From positions 186,001-250,000 of the forward strand of contig JAYRJQ010000001.1 in the NCBI GenBank assembly GCA_041906185.1: a stretch of DNA of 64,000 nt, given 5' to 3'. Below, one piece after another: positions 8,533 through 18,690 of this stretch. Every line of letters begins with the position of its first letter. Position 1 is the first letter of the stretch. The stretch comes from Roseateles_B sp041906185. Its GTDB lineage: Bacteria; Pseudomonadota; Gammaproteobacteria; Burkholderiales; Burkholderiaceae_C. A program made the position numbers and the translations under genes. Under the pieces are notes generated by a model. It saw nothing but the letters and a program-made list of their open reading frames with translations. It made no database searches and was not told the DNA's origin.

Positions 8533-9276
8533 GTGTCCAATGCCGCTCCTGCCAGTGCCGCCATCCGGCCGGCCGCACCCATCCCTGCGCCCGCCCGTGC
8601 GCCGCTGGGGGCGCCCACCTGCCTGCCGGTTTCCCGAGGCATGCCTGACGTGCTGCCCCCGCTGCCGGACCTGCCGCCCAGTCCCGAGGCCCTGGGGCCC
8701 GCCGAACGCCTGACCGAGCGGCTGTGGCTGCGCGCGCCCCGGCCGCAGGACCTCGCCGCCCTCCACGAATTCCACGCCGACCCGGCGACCCACCGCTACA
8801 ACCCCGCCGGCTGCCTGCATGCGCTCTCCGACATGCAGGCCGAGCTCGACCGCTGGCTGCTGCACTGGCAGCACCACGGCTTCGGCTACTGGCTGGTCTG
8901 CCGGTGGGACCAGCCGGCGCAGGTGCTGGGGGTGGGCGGCGTCATGCGCAAGCGCATCGACGACCGCCAGGCCATGAACCTGCACTTCCGCTTCCATCCG
9001 CAGGCCTGGGGGCAGGGCTACGCCGCCGAGACGTCCTGCGCCGCGCTGGCCCTGGCCTTCGAGCAGCTGCATGAGGCCGAGGTGCTGTCTGTGGTGCGGC
9101 CGGCCAACCAGCCCGCCCGCCGGACCCTGGAGCGCGCCGGCCTGCGCCTGATCGGCGCCTGGGGCGACGTGCCCGGGCAGGCCGCCAGCCTGATCTACGA
9201 GATGAACGAGGCCTGCTACCTGGAGCAGCGCGAGGCCGGCGCCTGCTGCCGGCTGCCCGCGCGTGCCGGGCGGTGA
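8533..9276 (+). CDS. GNAT-family N-acetyltransferase
   Basis: The protein (up to 247 residues) has a GNAT fold of the RimJ/RimL-like type: LTERLWLRAPRPQDLAAL at the start of the domain, GFGYWLVC, a GVGGVMRK strand and the acetyl-CoA-binding helix WGQGYAAETSCAAL, followed by NQPARRTLERAGLR. Such enzymes acetylate amino groups; the substrate is unknown. The first 36 residues are Ala/Pro-rich and poorly conserved in character, so the start may be the ATG at 8641 instead of GTG 8533; neither has a convincing ribosome site. It is divergent from the imuA operon. Confidence 0.8.
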   Translation: MSNAAPASAAIRPAAPIPAPARAPLGAPTCLPVSRGMPDVLPPLPDLPPSPEALGPAERLTERLWLRAPRPQDLAALHEFHADPATHRYNPAGCLHALSDMQAELDRWLLHWQHHGFGYWLVCRWDQPAQVLGVGGVMRKRIDDRQAMNLHFRFHPQAWGQGYAAETSCAALALAFEQLHEAEVLSVVRPANQPARRTLERAGLRLIGAWGDVPGQAASLIYEMNEACYLEQREAGACCRLPARAGR

Positions 9277-9378
9277 GGGCCGACGCGGCCCGGCCCTGAC
9301 GGCTTGCGCCGGCCCGCGCCGGCCACCCCGCCGCCAGGGGCCGAGAATCCATGCCACGACCAGAGGAGGAGTCCCTCG

Positions 9379-10029
9379 ATGAGTCATGCCTCGGCCGAGA
9401 TGCAGGCCTATTACGCCGCCCGCGCGCCGTACTACGACGCCGTCTACCTCAAGCCCGAGCGGGCCGCGGACATCGCCTTCCTGCGCAGCCACCTGGCCGA
9501 GCGGATGGCCGGGCGGGAGCTGCTGGAGGTGGCCTGCGGCACCGGCTTCTGGACGCAAGACCTGGCCCCGGCGGCGGCCCGCCTGGTGTCCACGGACTAC
9601 ACCGCCGAGCCGCTCGCCTTCGCGCGGTTACGTCCGGGGGTGGCGGCCGTGCGCTTCGAGCAGGCGGACGCCTACGCGCTGCCCGCGAGCCTGGGCGACT
9701 TCGACGCCGCCTTCGCGGGGCTGTGGTTCTCTCATGTGCCCGTCGAGGCCCGCGAGGCCTTCGTCGCCTCGCTCCATGCCCGGCTGCGGCCCGGGGCGCG
9801 GGTGATCTGGATCGACAACCACGAGCGCCAGTGCGAGGACTTCCCCATCGCCGAGACCGACGCCCGGGGCAACACCTGGCAGCACCGGCCGCTGCGCGAC
9901 GGCAGCGTCCACCGCGTGCTCAAGAACTTCCCCGACGAGGCCACGCTGCGGACGCTCGTGGCCGGCCGGGCGCGGCGCGCGCACTACCGGCGGCTCGACA
10001 ACTTCTGGCTCTTCGAGTACGAGCTGTAG
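9379..10029 (+). CDS. Class I SAM-dependent methyltransferase
   Basis: A 216-residue soluble methyltransferase. The SAM-binding motif I is LLEVACGTGFWTQDL (about residues 47-61), followed by the acidic loop STDYTAEPL and a motif II region (LGDFDAAFAGLWFSHVP). The N-terminus MSHASAEMQAYYAARAPYYDAVY resembles small-molecule methyltransferases, and the late segment HRVLKNFPDEATL is typical of the same group. ATG 9379 follows a strong AGAGGAGGA ribosome site; an upstream extension lacks one. Substrate unknown. It is convergent with the Crp/Fnr-type regulator. Confidence 0.87.
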   Translation: MSHASAEMQAYYAARAPYYDAVYLKPERAADIAFLRSHLAERMAGRELLEVACGTGFWTQDLAPAAARLVSTDYTAEPLAFARLRPGVAAVRFEQADAYALPASLGDFDAAFAGLWFSHVPVEAREAFVASLHARLRPGARVIWIDNHERQCEDFPIAETDARGNTWQHRPLRDGSVHRVLKNFPDEATLRTLVAGRARRAHYRRLDNFWLFEYEL

Positions 10030-10039
10030 GCGTGGCGCC

Positions 10040-10816
10040 TCAGGGCCGGTAGCGGCGCAGGCCGTCGAGGTCCAGCACGCGCAGGCCGCCGTAGTCCACC
10101 GCGATCAGCTGGTGCTCCTGCAGGTGCTTGAGCGCCTCGTTGACCCGCTGGCGCGAAAGCCCCACGAGCCGCGCCAGCTCCTGCTGCGTGATGCGCAGCA
10201 TGCCGCCCACGCCGGGGTAGAGCAGGGGGTTGAAGAGCGCCGCGAGATTGCGCGCCACGCGCAGGTCCGGGTCGGAGATGCGGTCGATCTCGCGCGCCGC
10301 GATGAACTGCCCCAGCCGCTCGTTGAGCTGGTTCAGCACGAAGCGGTTGAACTCGAGGCTGGTCTCGAGCAGCGTGTGGAAGGTCTCGATGGGCAGGCCC
10401 GCCACCGTGCTCTTGCGCAGGGCCTGGATGTTGTAGCGGTAGACCTCGCGCTTGAGCAGCGTGCCCTCGCCGAACCAGCCGCCGGGCGGCACGCCGGTGA
10501 AGGTGATGGACTGCGCGGCCGCGTCGTCGTTGCTCATCTTCAGCAGGCCGTCGACCACGCCGAACCAGAAGTTGGCCGGCTTGCCGATGCGGCACACGCG
10601 CTCGCCCACCTCCGCCTCGCCGATCTGCAGCTGCGCGATGGCGAGCTGGCGGTGCTCGTCGTCCAGCACCTGCAGCCAGGGAATGGCCGCGAGCTCGCCG
10701 GCGCTCGCGGGGCGGGCGCGCTGGCGGAGGGTCAGGTGTTGCGGGAGGATGGCCGGCGGGGGCAGGTCGTGCAGGGGGCTGGTTCGCATGGTCCCGTATT
10801 CATCGCCGCTGCGCAT
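10040..10816 (-). CDS. Crp/Fnr-family transcriptional regulator
   Basis: About 258 residues with an N-terminal cyclic-nucleotide-binding-type beta roll (GKPANFWFGVVDGLLKMS, GVPPGGWFGEGTLLKREVY) and a C-terminal winged helix whose recognition region is ITQQELARLVGLSRQRVNEALKHLQE. No cysteine cluster of the Fnr type is seen, so it is not an obvious oxygen sensor. It is transcribed divergently from the CoA-ligase/Liv transporter operon, and two palindromes occupy the shared intergenic region, suggesting it regulates that operon. ATG 10816 or 10789 are both possible starts; neither has a clear ribosome site. Confidence 0.85.
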   Translation of the reverse strand: MRSGDEYGTMRTSPLHDLPPPAILPQHLTLRQRARPASAGELAAIPWLQVLDDEHRQLAIAQLQIGEAEVGERVCRIGKPANFWFGVVDGLLKMSNDDAAAQSITFTGVPPGGWFGEGTLLKREVYRYNIQALRKSTVAGLPIETFHTLLETSLEFNRFVLNQLNERLGQFIAAREIDRISDPDLRVARNLAALFNPLLYPGVGGMLRITQQELARLVGLSRQRVNEALKHLQEHQLIAVDYGGLRVLDLDGLRRYRP

Positions 10817-10869
10817 GACAGGAGCCTGACGCGGGCGTGTCAGGCCCCCCCGGGAAAACGCCGGGGCTG

Positions 10870-10897
10870 ATTTGCCGCAAATGTCGTTGCAGCGACA
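10870..10897. promoter_or_regulatory. Two adjoining palindromes, candidate Crp/Fnr-type operators
   Basis: ATTTGCCGCAAAT (10870-10882) is a perfect inverted repeat. It adjoins TGTCGTTGCAGCGACA (10882-10897), which has TGTCG-N6-CGACA symmetry, the same 5-6-5 layout as Crp/Fnr-superfamily sites. Both lie between the divergent regulator and the CoA-ligase gene, 90-117 bases upstream of the ligase start. Direct sequence reading shows the symmetry; the binding protein is inferred. Confidence 0.6.
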
Positions 10898-10986
10898 ACA
10901 CGACGTCAAAGCAAAGGTCTAGCATTGCTGCCAACAAAGTCGGGCGGACGCCATCCAGGCGACGACCCGGATACCAGGAGACCACG

Positions 10987-12945
<1,959 letters not shown>

Positions 12946-12972
12946 TCACGCCACGCCACGAAAGCACAACGC

Positions 12973-13779
12973 ATGAGCACGAGCAGCAGCAAGAAGATCG
13001 GCGACGTGATCCTGGAGGTGAAGAACATCTCCCTGGCCTTCGGCGGGGTGAAGGCCCTGACCGACATCAGCTTCAACGTCCGCGAGCACGAGATCCGTTC
13101 CATCATCGGCCCCAACGGCGCGGGCAAGAGTTCCATGCTCAACTGCATCAACGGGGTCTACCACCCCACGCAGGGGCAGATCAGCTTCCGGGGCCAGACC
13201 TTCAAGCACATGAACTCGCGCCAGGTGGCGGAGATGGGCGTCGCGCGCACCTTCCAGAACCTGGCGCTCTTCAAGGGCATGAGCGTGCTGGACAACATCA
13301 TGGCCGGCCGCACCCTGCACATGAAGAGCAACCTCTTCCAGCAGGCCTTCCGCAATCCCTTCGGCTTCAGCCGGGCCGAGGCCGAGGAGGTGGCGCAGCG
13401 CGAGAAGGTCGAGCGCATCATCGACTTCCTCGAGATCCAGCCCTTCCGCAAGACGCCCGTCGGGCGCCTGCCCTACGGCCTGCAAAAGCGCGTGGACCTC
13501 GGGCGCGCACTGGCCATGGAGCCCCAGGTGCTGCTGCTGGACGAGCCCATGGCGGGCATGAACGTCGAGGAGAAGCAGGACATGTGCCGCTTCATCCTGG
13601 ACGTGAACGACGAGTTCGGCACGACCATCGTGCTGATCGAGCACGACATGGGCGTGGTGATGGACATCTCCGACCGCGTGGTGGTGCTGGACTACGGCAA
13701 GAAGATCGGGGATGGCATTCCCGATGAAGTCCGCGCCAATGAAGACGTCATCCGGGCGTATCTCGGAACCTCGCACTGA
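12973..13779 (+). CDS. Liv-type (HAAT) ABC transporter ATP-binding protein, LivG-like
   Basis: A 268-residue ATPase with Walker A GPNGAGKSS (about residues 45-53), a LivG-type signature LPYGLQKRVDLGRAL and Walker B VLLLDEP, then IEHDMGVVMDISDRV as the switch-histidine region. With the second ATPase and two permeases downstream it would power import of the solute delivered by the binding protein. It is 27 bases after the CoA ligase. The family is certain; the substrate (branched-chain amino acid, aromatic acid or other) is not. Confidence 0.92.
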   Translation: MSTSSSKKIGDVILEVKNISLAFGGVKALTDISFNVREHEIRSIIGPNGAGKSSMLNCINGVYHPTQGQISFRGQTFKHMNSRQVAEMGVARTFQNLALFKGMSVLDNIMAGRTLHMKSNLFQQAFRNPFGFSRAEAEEVAQREKVERIIDFLEIQPFRKTPVGRLPYGLQKRVDLGRALAMEPQVLLLDEPMAGMNVEEKQDMCRFILDVNDEFGTTIVLIEHDMGVVMDISDRVVVLDYGKKIGDGIPDEVRANEDVIRAYLGTSH

Positions 13780-13791
13780 AGGACCACAGCG

Positions 13792-14721
13792 ATGGGATTC
13801 CTCATTGAAACCGTGTTCGGCGGCCTGATGACCGGCATGCTCTATTCCCTGATCGCCCTGGGCTTCGTGCTGATCTTCAAGGCCTCGGGCGTCTTCAACT
13901 TCGCTCAAGGCGCCATGGTGCTGTTCGCGGCGCTGGCGATGGCGCGCTTCTCGGAATGGATCCCGAAGTGGCTGGGCTTCGACAACCCGGTGCTGGCCAA
14001 TGTGCTGGCCTTCGCCGCGGCCTGCGTGGTGATGATCGCCGTGGCCTGGGCCATCGAGCGCTTCGTGCTGGGCAAGCTCGTGAACCAGGAAGGCATCACG
14101 CTCCTGATGGCGACGCTGGGCATCACCTACTTCCTCGAGGGGCTGGGCCAGACGCTGTTCGGCTCGGACATCTACAAGATCGACATCGGCCTGCCCAAGG
14201 ACCCGCTGTTCCTCTTCGAGACGACCTTCGAGGGCGGCGTGCTGGTCAACAAGGAGGACCTGGTCGCGGCGCTGATCGCCGCCGGCCTCGTCGCGCTGCT
14301 GGCGCTCTTTTTCCAGAAGACGGCCACCGGCCGCGCGCTGCGTGCGGTGGCGGATGACCACCAGGCGGCGCAGTCCATCGGCATTCCGCTGTCGCGCATC
14401 TGGATCATCGTGTGGAGCGTGGCGGGCTTCGTCGCGCTGGTGGCCGGCATCATCTGGGGCTCCAAGCTGGGCGTGCAGTTCTCGCTCTCGCTCGTGGCGC
14501 TGAAGGCGCTGCCGGTGGTGATCCTGGGCGGCCTGACCTCGGTGCCGGGCGCCATCATCGGCGGCCTGCTGATCGGCGTGGGCGAGAAGGTCTCGGAGGT
14601 CTACCTCGGCCCGCTGCTGGGCGGCGGCATCGAGATCTGGTTTGCCTATGTGCTGGCCCTCGTCTTCCTGCTGGTGCGGCCGCAGGGCCTCTTCGGCGAG
14701 AAGATCATCGACCGCGTCTGA
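13792..14721 (+). CDS. Liv-type ABC transporter permease, LivH-like
   Basis: 309 residues, highly hydrophobic, with about eight membrane segments. The N-terminus (GGLMTGMLYSLIALGFVLIFKASGVFNFAQGAM) is diagnostic for LivH permeases, and RALRAVADDHQAAQSIGI is the cytoplasmic loop that contacts the ATPases. It lies 12 bases after the LivG-like gene and 30 bases before the LivM-like gene in one operon. Confidence 0.92.
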   Translation: MGFLIETVFGGLMTGMLYSLIALGFVLIFKASGVFNFAQGAMVLFAALAMARFSEWIPKWLGFDNPVLANVLAFAAACVVMIAVAWAIERFVLGKLVNQEGITLLMATLGITYFLEGLGQTLFGSDIYKIDIGLPKDPLFLFETTFEGGVLVNKEDLVAALIAAGLVALLALFFQKTATGRALRAVADDHQAAQSIGIPLSRIWIIVWSVAGFVALVAGIIWGSKLGVQFSLSLVALKALPVVILGGLTSVPGAIIGGLLIGVGEKVSEVYLGPLLGGGIEIWFAYVLALVFLLVRPQGLFGEKIIDRV

Positions 14722-14751
14722 GCGACAAGAACAAGGAAGCAGGAGACCCCC

Positions 14752-15816
14752 ATGCTCTACCGCGAGAACGGCCAGTTCAAGACGAGCTACAGCGCCGACA
14801 GCCAGATCTTCCCCATCCGCCAGGACGCGATCTTCATCGTGCTGCTGCTGGCCCTGGCCTTCGTCGGCGTGCCGCTGCTGGCCTCGGAATACCTGTTCCG
14901 CGCCATCCTCATCCCCTTCCTGATCCTCGGCCTCGCCGCGCTCGGGCTGAACGTGCTGGTGGGCTACTGCGGCCAGATCTCGCTGGGCACCGGCGCCTTC
15001 ATGGCCGTGGGCGCCTATGCGGCCTACAACTTCCACGTGCGGATCGAGGGGCTGCCGCTGATCCTCTCCCTGCTGGGCGGGGGCTTCTGCGCCACGCTGG
15101 TGGGCGTGTTCTTCGGCATTCCCTCGCTGCGCATCCGCGGGCTCTACCTCGCGGTGGCGACGCTGGCGGCGCAGTTCTTCTGCGACTGGGCCTTCCTGCG
15201 GATCAAGTGGTTCACGCACGACTCCACCTCCGGCAACGTCTCGGTCTCGGACCTGCAGGTCTTCGGCCTGCCGATCGAGTCGCCGGTGCAGAAGTACCTC
15301 TTCTGCCTGAGCATCCTCGCGCTCTTCGCGCTGCTGACCAAGAACCTCGTGCGCTCCGCCGTGGGCCGCGAATGGATGGCCATGCGGGACATGGACGTCG
15401 CCGCCAGCGTGATCGGCATCCGCCCGGTCTACGCCAAGCTCAGCGCCTTCGCGGTGTCCAGCTTCATCGTCGGCGTGGCCGGCGCGCTGTGGGGCTTCGT
15501 GCACCTGGGCTCGTGGGAGCCGGCCGCCTTCTCCATCGACCGCAGCTTCCAGCTGCTCTTCATGGTGATCATCGGCGGCCTGGGCTCGATCTCTGGCGCC
15601 TTCTTCGGCGCTGCCTTCATCATCGTGCTACCCATCCTGCTGAACCAGATCCCGCACTGGCTGGGCATCCCGCTGGGCACCGAGACGGCCTCGCACCTGG
15701 AGTTCATGATCTTCGGCGCGCTGATCGTCTTCTTCCTGATCGTCGAGCCGCACGGCATCGCGCGCTTGTGGGCCACCGCCAAGGAAAAGCTGCGCCTCTG
15801 GCCCTTCCCCCATTGA
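14752..15816 (+). CDS. Liv-type ABC transporter permease, LivM-like
   Basis: 354 residues with about ten membrane segments. LGLNVLVGYCGQISLGTGAFMAVGAYAAY is the LivM hallmark, and RDMDVAASVIGI corresponds to the ATPase-coupling loop. A hydrophilic N-terminal stretch of about 25 residues precedes the first membrane segment. It pairs with the LivH-like permease to form the channel. Confidence 0.92.
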   Translation: MLYRENGQFKTSYSADSQIFPIRQDAIFIVLLLALAFVGVPLLASEYLFRAILIPFLILGLAALGLNVLVGYCGQISLGTGAFMAVGAYAAYNFHVRIEGLPLILSLLGGGFCATLVGVFFGIPSLRIRGLYLAVATLAAQFFCDWAFLRIKWFTHDSTSGNVSVSDLQVFGLPIESPVQKYLFCLSILALFALLTKNLVRSAVGREWMAMRDMDVAASVIGIRPVYAKLSAFAVSSFIVGVAGALWGFVHLGSWEPAAFSIDRSFQLLFMVIIGGLGSISGAFFGAAFIIVLPILLNQIPHWLGIPLGTETASHLEFMIFGALIVFFLIVEPHGIARLWATAKEKLRLWPFPH

Positions 15817-15869
15817 TCACACCGCTTCAAAACAGCACCACGAGTGCAAACGCCAAGGAGACAGGCACC

Positions 15870-17201
15870 ATGTTGAAACTGAAGTCGCTTGCAGTCGCCG
15901 CCACCGTCGTGTCGGCATGTCTGGCCGGGCTGTCCACCTCGGTGGCTGCCGCTGATGCCAAGGAGCAGTTCTTCCCCGTGCTGGTGTACCGCACTGGCGC
16001 CTACGCCCCCAACGGCACGCCCTGGGCCAACGGCTATGTGGACTACCTCAAGCTGGTCAATGCCAAGGGCGGCATCAACGGCGTGAAGATCACCTTCGAG
16101 GAATGCGAGACGGGCTATGCCACCGACCGCTCGGTGGAGTGCTACGAGCGCCTCAAGGGCAAGGGCGCGACGCTGTTCCAGCCGCTCTCGACCGGCGCCA
16201 CCTTCGCGCTGACCGAGAAGGCCCCCGTGGACAAGATCCCCCTGATCACCGCCGGCTACGGCCGCAGCGAGAGCCAGGACGGCGGCGTCTTCAAGTGGAA
16301 CTTCCCGCTGCTGGGCACCTACTGGGTGGCGGCCGACGTGCTGCTGCAGCACGTGGTCAAGAAGGAAGGCGGCTGGGACAAGATCAAGGGCAAGAAGATC
16401 GCTCTGGTCTACCACGACAGCCCCTATGGCAAGGAACCGATCCCGCTGCTGCAGGAGCGCGCCAAGCTGCACGGCTTCGAGCTGCAGCTGCTGCCGGTGA
16501 CGGCGCCGGGCGTGGAGCAGAAGGCCACCTGGCTGCAGGTGCGTCAGAGCCGGCCGGACTTCGTCTTCCTGTGGGGCTGGGGCGTGATGAACTCCACCGC
16601 GCTGAAGGAGGCGCAGGCCACGGGCTACCCGCGCGAGAAGATGTATGGCGTGTGGTGGGCCGGTGCCGAGCCGGACGTCAAGGACGTGGGCGATGGCGCC
16701 AAGGGCTACAGCGCCGTGACCATGCAGCACGGCGCCGAGCCGCAGTCCAAGGTCGCGCAGGACATCCTCAAGGAGCTGCACGGCAAGGGCCAGGGTACGG
16801 GCCCGAAGGAGGAGGTGGGCCAGGTGCTGTACATGCGCGGCCTGCTGTCCGCCGCCATGGGCGTCGAGGGCGTGCGCCGGGCGCAGGAGCGCTTCGGCAA
16901 GGGCAAGGTCATGAACGGCGACCAGGTCCGCTGGGGCCTGGAGAACCTGGCGCTGGACCAAAAGAAGCTCGATGCCCTGGGTCTTGCCGGCGTGATGCGC
17001 CCGGTGTCCACCTCCTGCGCCGACCACATGGGCGCCAACTGGGCCCGCGTGCACACCTGGGACGGCAAGAAGTGGAACTTCGTCGGCGACTGGTACCAGG
17101 CGGATGAGCAGATCATCAAGCCGCTGGTGAAGAGCACGGCGGACAAGTACGCGGCCGAGAAGAAGATGCAGCGCAGGACGCCAGAAGACTGCCAGTCCTG
17201 A
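15870..17201 (+). CDS. ABC transporter periplasmic solute-binding protein, LivK/amide-binding type
   Basis: A 443-residue exported binding protein. Residues 1-28 form a signal peptide (basic start, Ala/Val-rich core ending SVAAADA). The mature part follows the type I periplasmic-binding fold: NGYVDYLKLVNAKGGINGVKI, ECETGYATDRSVECYERLKGKGA and KIALVYHDSPYGKEPIPLLQERA. The length and Trp-rich second half place it with the larger HAAT binders associated with aromatic acids and amides, not classic LivK; the ligand remains unknown. ATG 15870 follows AAGGAG. It is the fifth gene of the operon. Confidence 0.9.
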   Translation: MLKLKSLAVAATVVSACLAGLSTSVAAADAKEQFFPVLVYRTGAYAPNGTPWANGYVDYLKLVNAKGGINGVKITFEECETGYATDRSVECYERLKGKGATLFQPLSTGATFALTEKAPVDKIPLITAGYGRSESQDGGVFKWNFPLLGTYWVAADVLLQHVVKKEGGWDKIKGKKIALVYHDSPYGKEPIPLLQERAKLHGFELQLLPVTAPGVEQKATWLQVRQSRPDFVFLWGWGVMNSTALKEAQATGYPREKMYGVWWAGAEPDVKDVGDGAKGYSAVTMQHGAEPQSKVAQDILKELHGKGQGTGPKEEVGQVLYMRGLLSAAMGVEGVRRAQERFGKGKVMNGDQVRWGLENLALDQKKLDALGLAGVMRPVSTSCADHMGANWARVHTWDGKKWNFVGDWYQADEQIIKPLVKSTADKYAAEKKMQRRTPEDCQS

Positions 17202-17257
17202 TCGGACTGGCTGCCTTCCGGCGCACTTGCCGGAGGCTCCGTGGGCTCCCACCCCAT

Positions 17258-17321
17258 CCCCGCCCTCCTGGAGGGCGGGGCACAGTGACCCCACCCCTGA
17301 CCCCTCCCCCGCGGGGAGGGG
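17258..17321. repeat. Two GC-rich palindromes in the transporter operon
   Basis: In the 206-base gap before the LivF-like gene, CCCCGCCC (17258-17265) and GGGCGGGG (17273-17280) flank a 7-base loop, and CCCCTCCCC-CGC-GGGGAGGGG follows at 17301-17321. No T-run follows either hairpin, so they are unlikely to be strong intrinsic terminators. They have the look of a dispersed intergenic repeat, and may attenuate or stabilise the operon mRNA. Confidence 0.55.
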
Positions 17322-17407
17322 GACTTCATGCCCCGGTTGCGGGGCGCTGGAGAGAGCATCGCGGGCGGTGCTGTCTCGAGTGATTCGTGCCGAGTGAAAG
17401 GCCAGCT

Positions 17408-18214
17408 ATGAGCAATGTGCTTCTGAACGTCAATGGCATCGAGGTGATCTACAACCACGTGATCCTCGTGCTGAAGGGCGTGTCGCTGCAGGTGAAGGAA
17501 GGCGGCATCGTGGCCCTCTTGGGCGGCAATGGTGCCGGCAAGACGACGACGCTGCGGGCGGTCTCGAACCTGCTCGAGGGCGAGCGGGGCGAGGTGACGA
17601 AGGGCTCGATCGAGCTGCGCGGGGAGCGCATCGAGAAGCTCTCCACCGCCGACATGGTCAACCGCGGCGTGGTGCAGGTGATGGAAGGACGGCACTGCTT
17701 CGCCCACCTGAGCATCGAGGAAAACCTGATGACCGGCGCCTACACGCGGCGCGACGGCAAGGCCGCGGTGCAGCAGACGCTGGACAAGGTCTACAACTAC
17801 TTCCCGCGCCTGAAGACACGCCGCACGAGCCAGGCGGCGTACACCTCGGGCGGTGAGCAGCAGATGTGCGCCATCGGCCGCGCGCTGATGGCCAATCCGA
17901 AGATGGTGCTGCTGGACGAGCCGTCGATGGGCCTCGCGCCGCAGATCGTCGAGGAGGTCTTCGAGATCGTGAAGGACCTCAACGCCAAGGAGGGCACGAC
18001 CTTCCTGCTGGCCGAGCAGAACACCAACATGGCCCTGCGCTATGCCGACTACGGCTACATCCTCGAGAACGGGCGCGTGGTGATGGACGGCGAGGCCAAG
18101 GACCTGCGCGAGAACGAGGACGTCAAGGAGTTCTACCTCGGCATGGGCGGCGGGGACCGCAAGAGCTTCAAGGACGTCAAGAGCTACAAGCGTCGCAAGC
18201 GCTGGTTGGCATGA
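17408..18214 (+). CDS. Liv-type ABC transporter ATP-binding protein, LivF-like
   Basis: 268 residues. Walker A is GGNGAGKTT, the signature YTSGGEQQMCAIGRAL and Walker B MVLLDEPSMGLAPQIVEE. It completes the five-part transporter. The C-terminus carries an extra basic tail (KSYKRRKRWLA) compared with typical LivF. ATG 17408 is used because the eight-codon upstream extension has no ribosome site. It is separated from the binding protein by a palindrome-containing gap and could have lower expression than the upstream genes. Confidence 0.91.
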   Translation: MSNVLLNVNGIEVIYNHVILVLKGVSLQVKEGGIVALLGGNGAGKTTTLRAVSNLLEGERGEVTKGSIELRGERIEKLSTADMVNRGVVQVMEGRHCFAHLSIEENLMTGAYTRRDGKAAVQQTLDKVYNYFPRLKTRRTSQAAYTSGGEQQMCAIGRALMANPKMVLLDEPSMGLAPQIVEEVFEIVKDLNAKEGTTFLLAEQNTNMALRYADYGYILENGRVVMDGEAKDLRENEDVKEFYLGMGGGDRKSFKDVKSYKRRKRWLA

Positions 18215-18219
18215 ACCAC

Positions 18220-18350
18220 CCCCTACGGCCTTCGGCCGCCCCCTCAAGGGGGCACGCCCGGCAGCCCGGCGGAGCCGGATCTGCGGGCGTCACTCGGTCA
18301 GTCGGTGGCTTGCAGTGGGGGCGAGCGCCGGCTGCGCCGGGCGCTCTTTG
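18220..18350 (+). terminator. Dispersed-repeat-like hairpins and probable terminator after livF-like gene
   Basis: The gap after the LivF-like gene holds CGGCCTTCGGCCG, then GCCCCCTCAAGGGGGC (18238-18253), then an AGCGCCGG/CCGGGCGCT stem (18324-18345, one bulge) followed by TTTGTG. The last has the form of a Rho-independent terminator. The first two match a style of intergenic repeat that I associate with Burkholderiales genomes; copy number cannot be tested here. Confidence 0.5.
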
Positions 18351-18390
18351 TGTGATGCGTCGCGAAGCAGCATTCATGAGGTGACCTGCC

Positions 18391-18690
18391 ATGAGTGATG
18401 AGAACTGGGGATTTGCGCTGCCGGCCTTCAAGCCGGAGGAGGCGCTGCTGAAGCTGCGGCGGGACCTGCGCGAGCTGGGACTGGCGGAGCGGGAAGGGCG
18501 CTTCGAGCGGCGGGGCACGGCCATCGCCCGGGCGGCGGTGGACGGCGGGGCGCTGAAGGTCGCGATCGTGAAGCGGCCGGCGCGCACGCCGGAATGGATC
18601 GAGAAGACGGTGAAGGACAGCGCGCAGCAGCGCGACTTCCTGGCACTGGTGAAGAAAAACCTGTCCGGCTGGAGTGATGCCGATGAGTGA
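18391..18690 (+). CDS. Small hypothetical protein coupled to a PaaK-like ligase
   Basis: A 99-residue soluble charged protein (MSDENWGFALPAFKPEEALLKLRRDLRELGLAEREG) with an LKVAIVKRPARTPEW core. No family is recognised. Its last codons overlap the start of the following ligase gene (ATGAGTGA), which suggests translational coupling and a shared role. It could be a small accessory subunit of the ligase, but that is only inferred from position. Confidence 0.7.
   Translation: MSDENWGFALPAFKPEEALLKLRRDLRELGLAEREGRFERRGTAIARAAVDGGALKVAIVKRPARTPEWIEKTVKDSAQQRDFLALVKKNLSGWSDADE

Noticed and set aside
12946..15504. 852-codon minus-strand frame across the ABC transporter genes
   Set aside because: Antisense shadow over three conserved genes; His/Asp-rich nonsense sequence.
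17258..18350. Possible CRISPR array
   Set aside because: Repeats here are palindromes of different sequence without regular spacers; no CRISPR array or cas gene is seen anywhere in the window.
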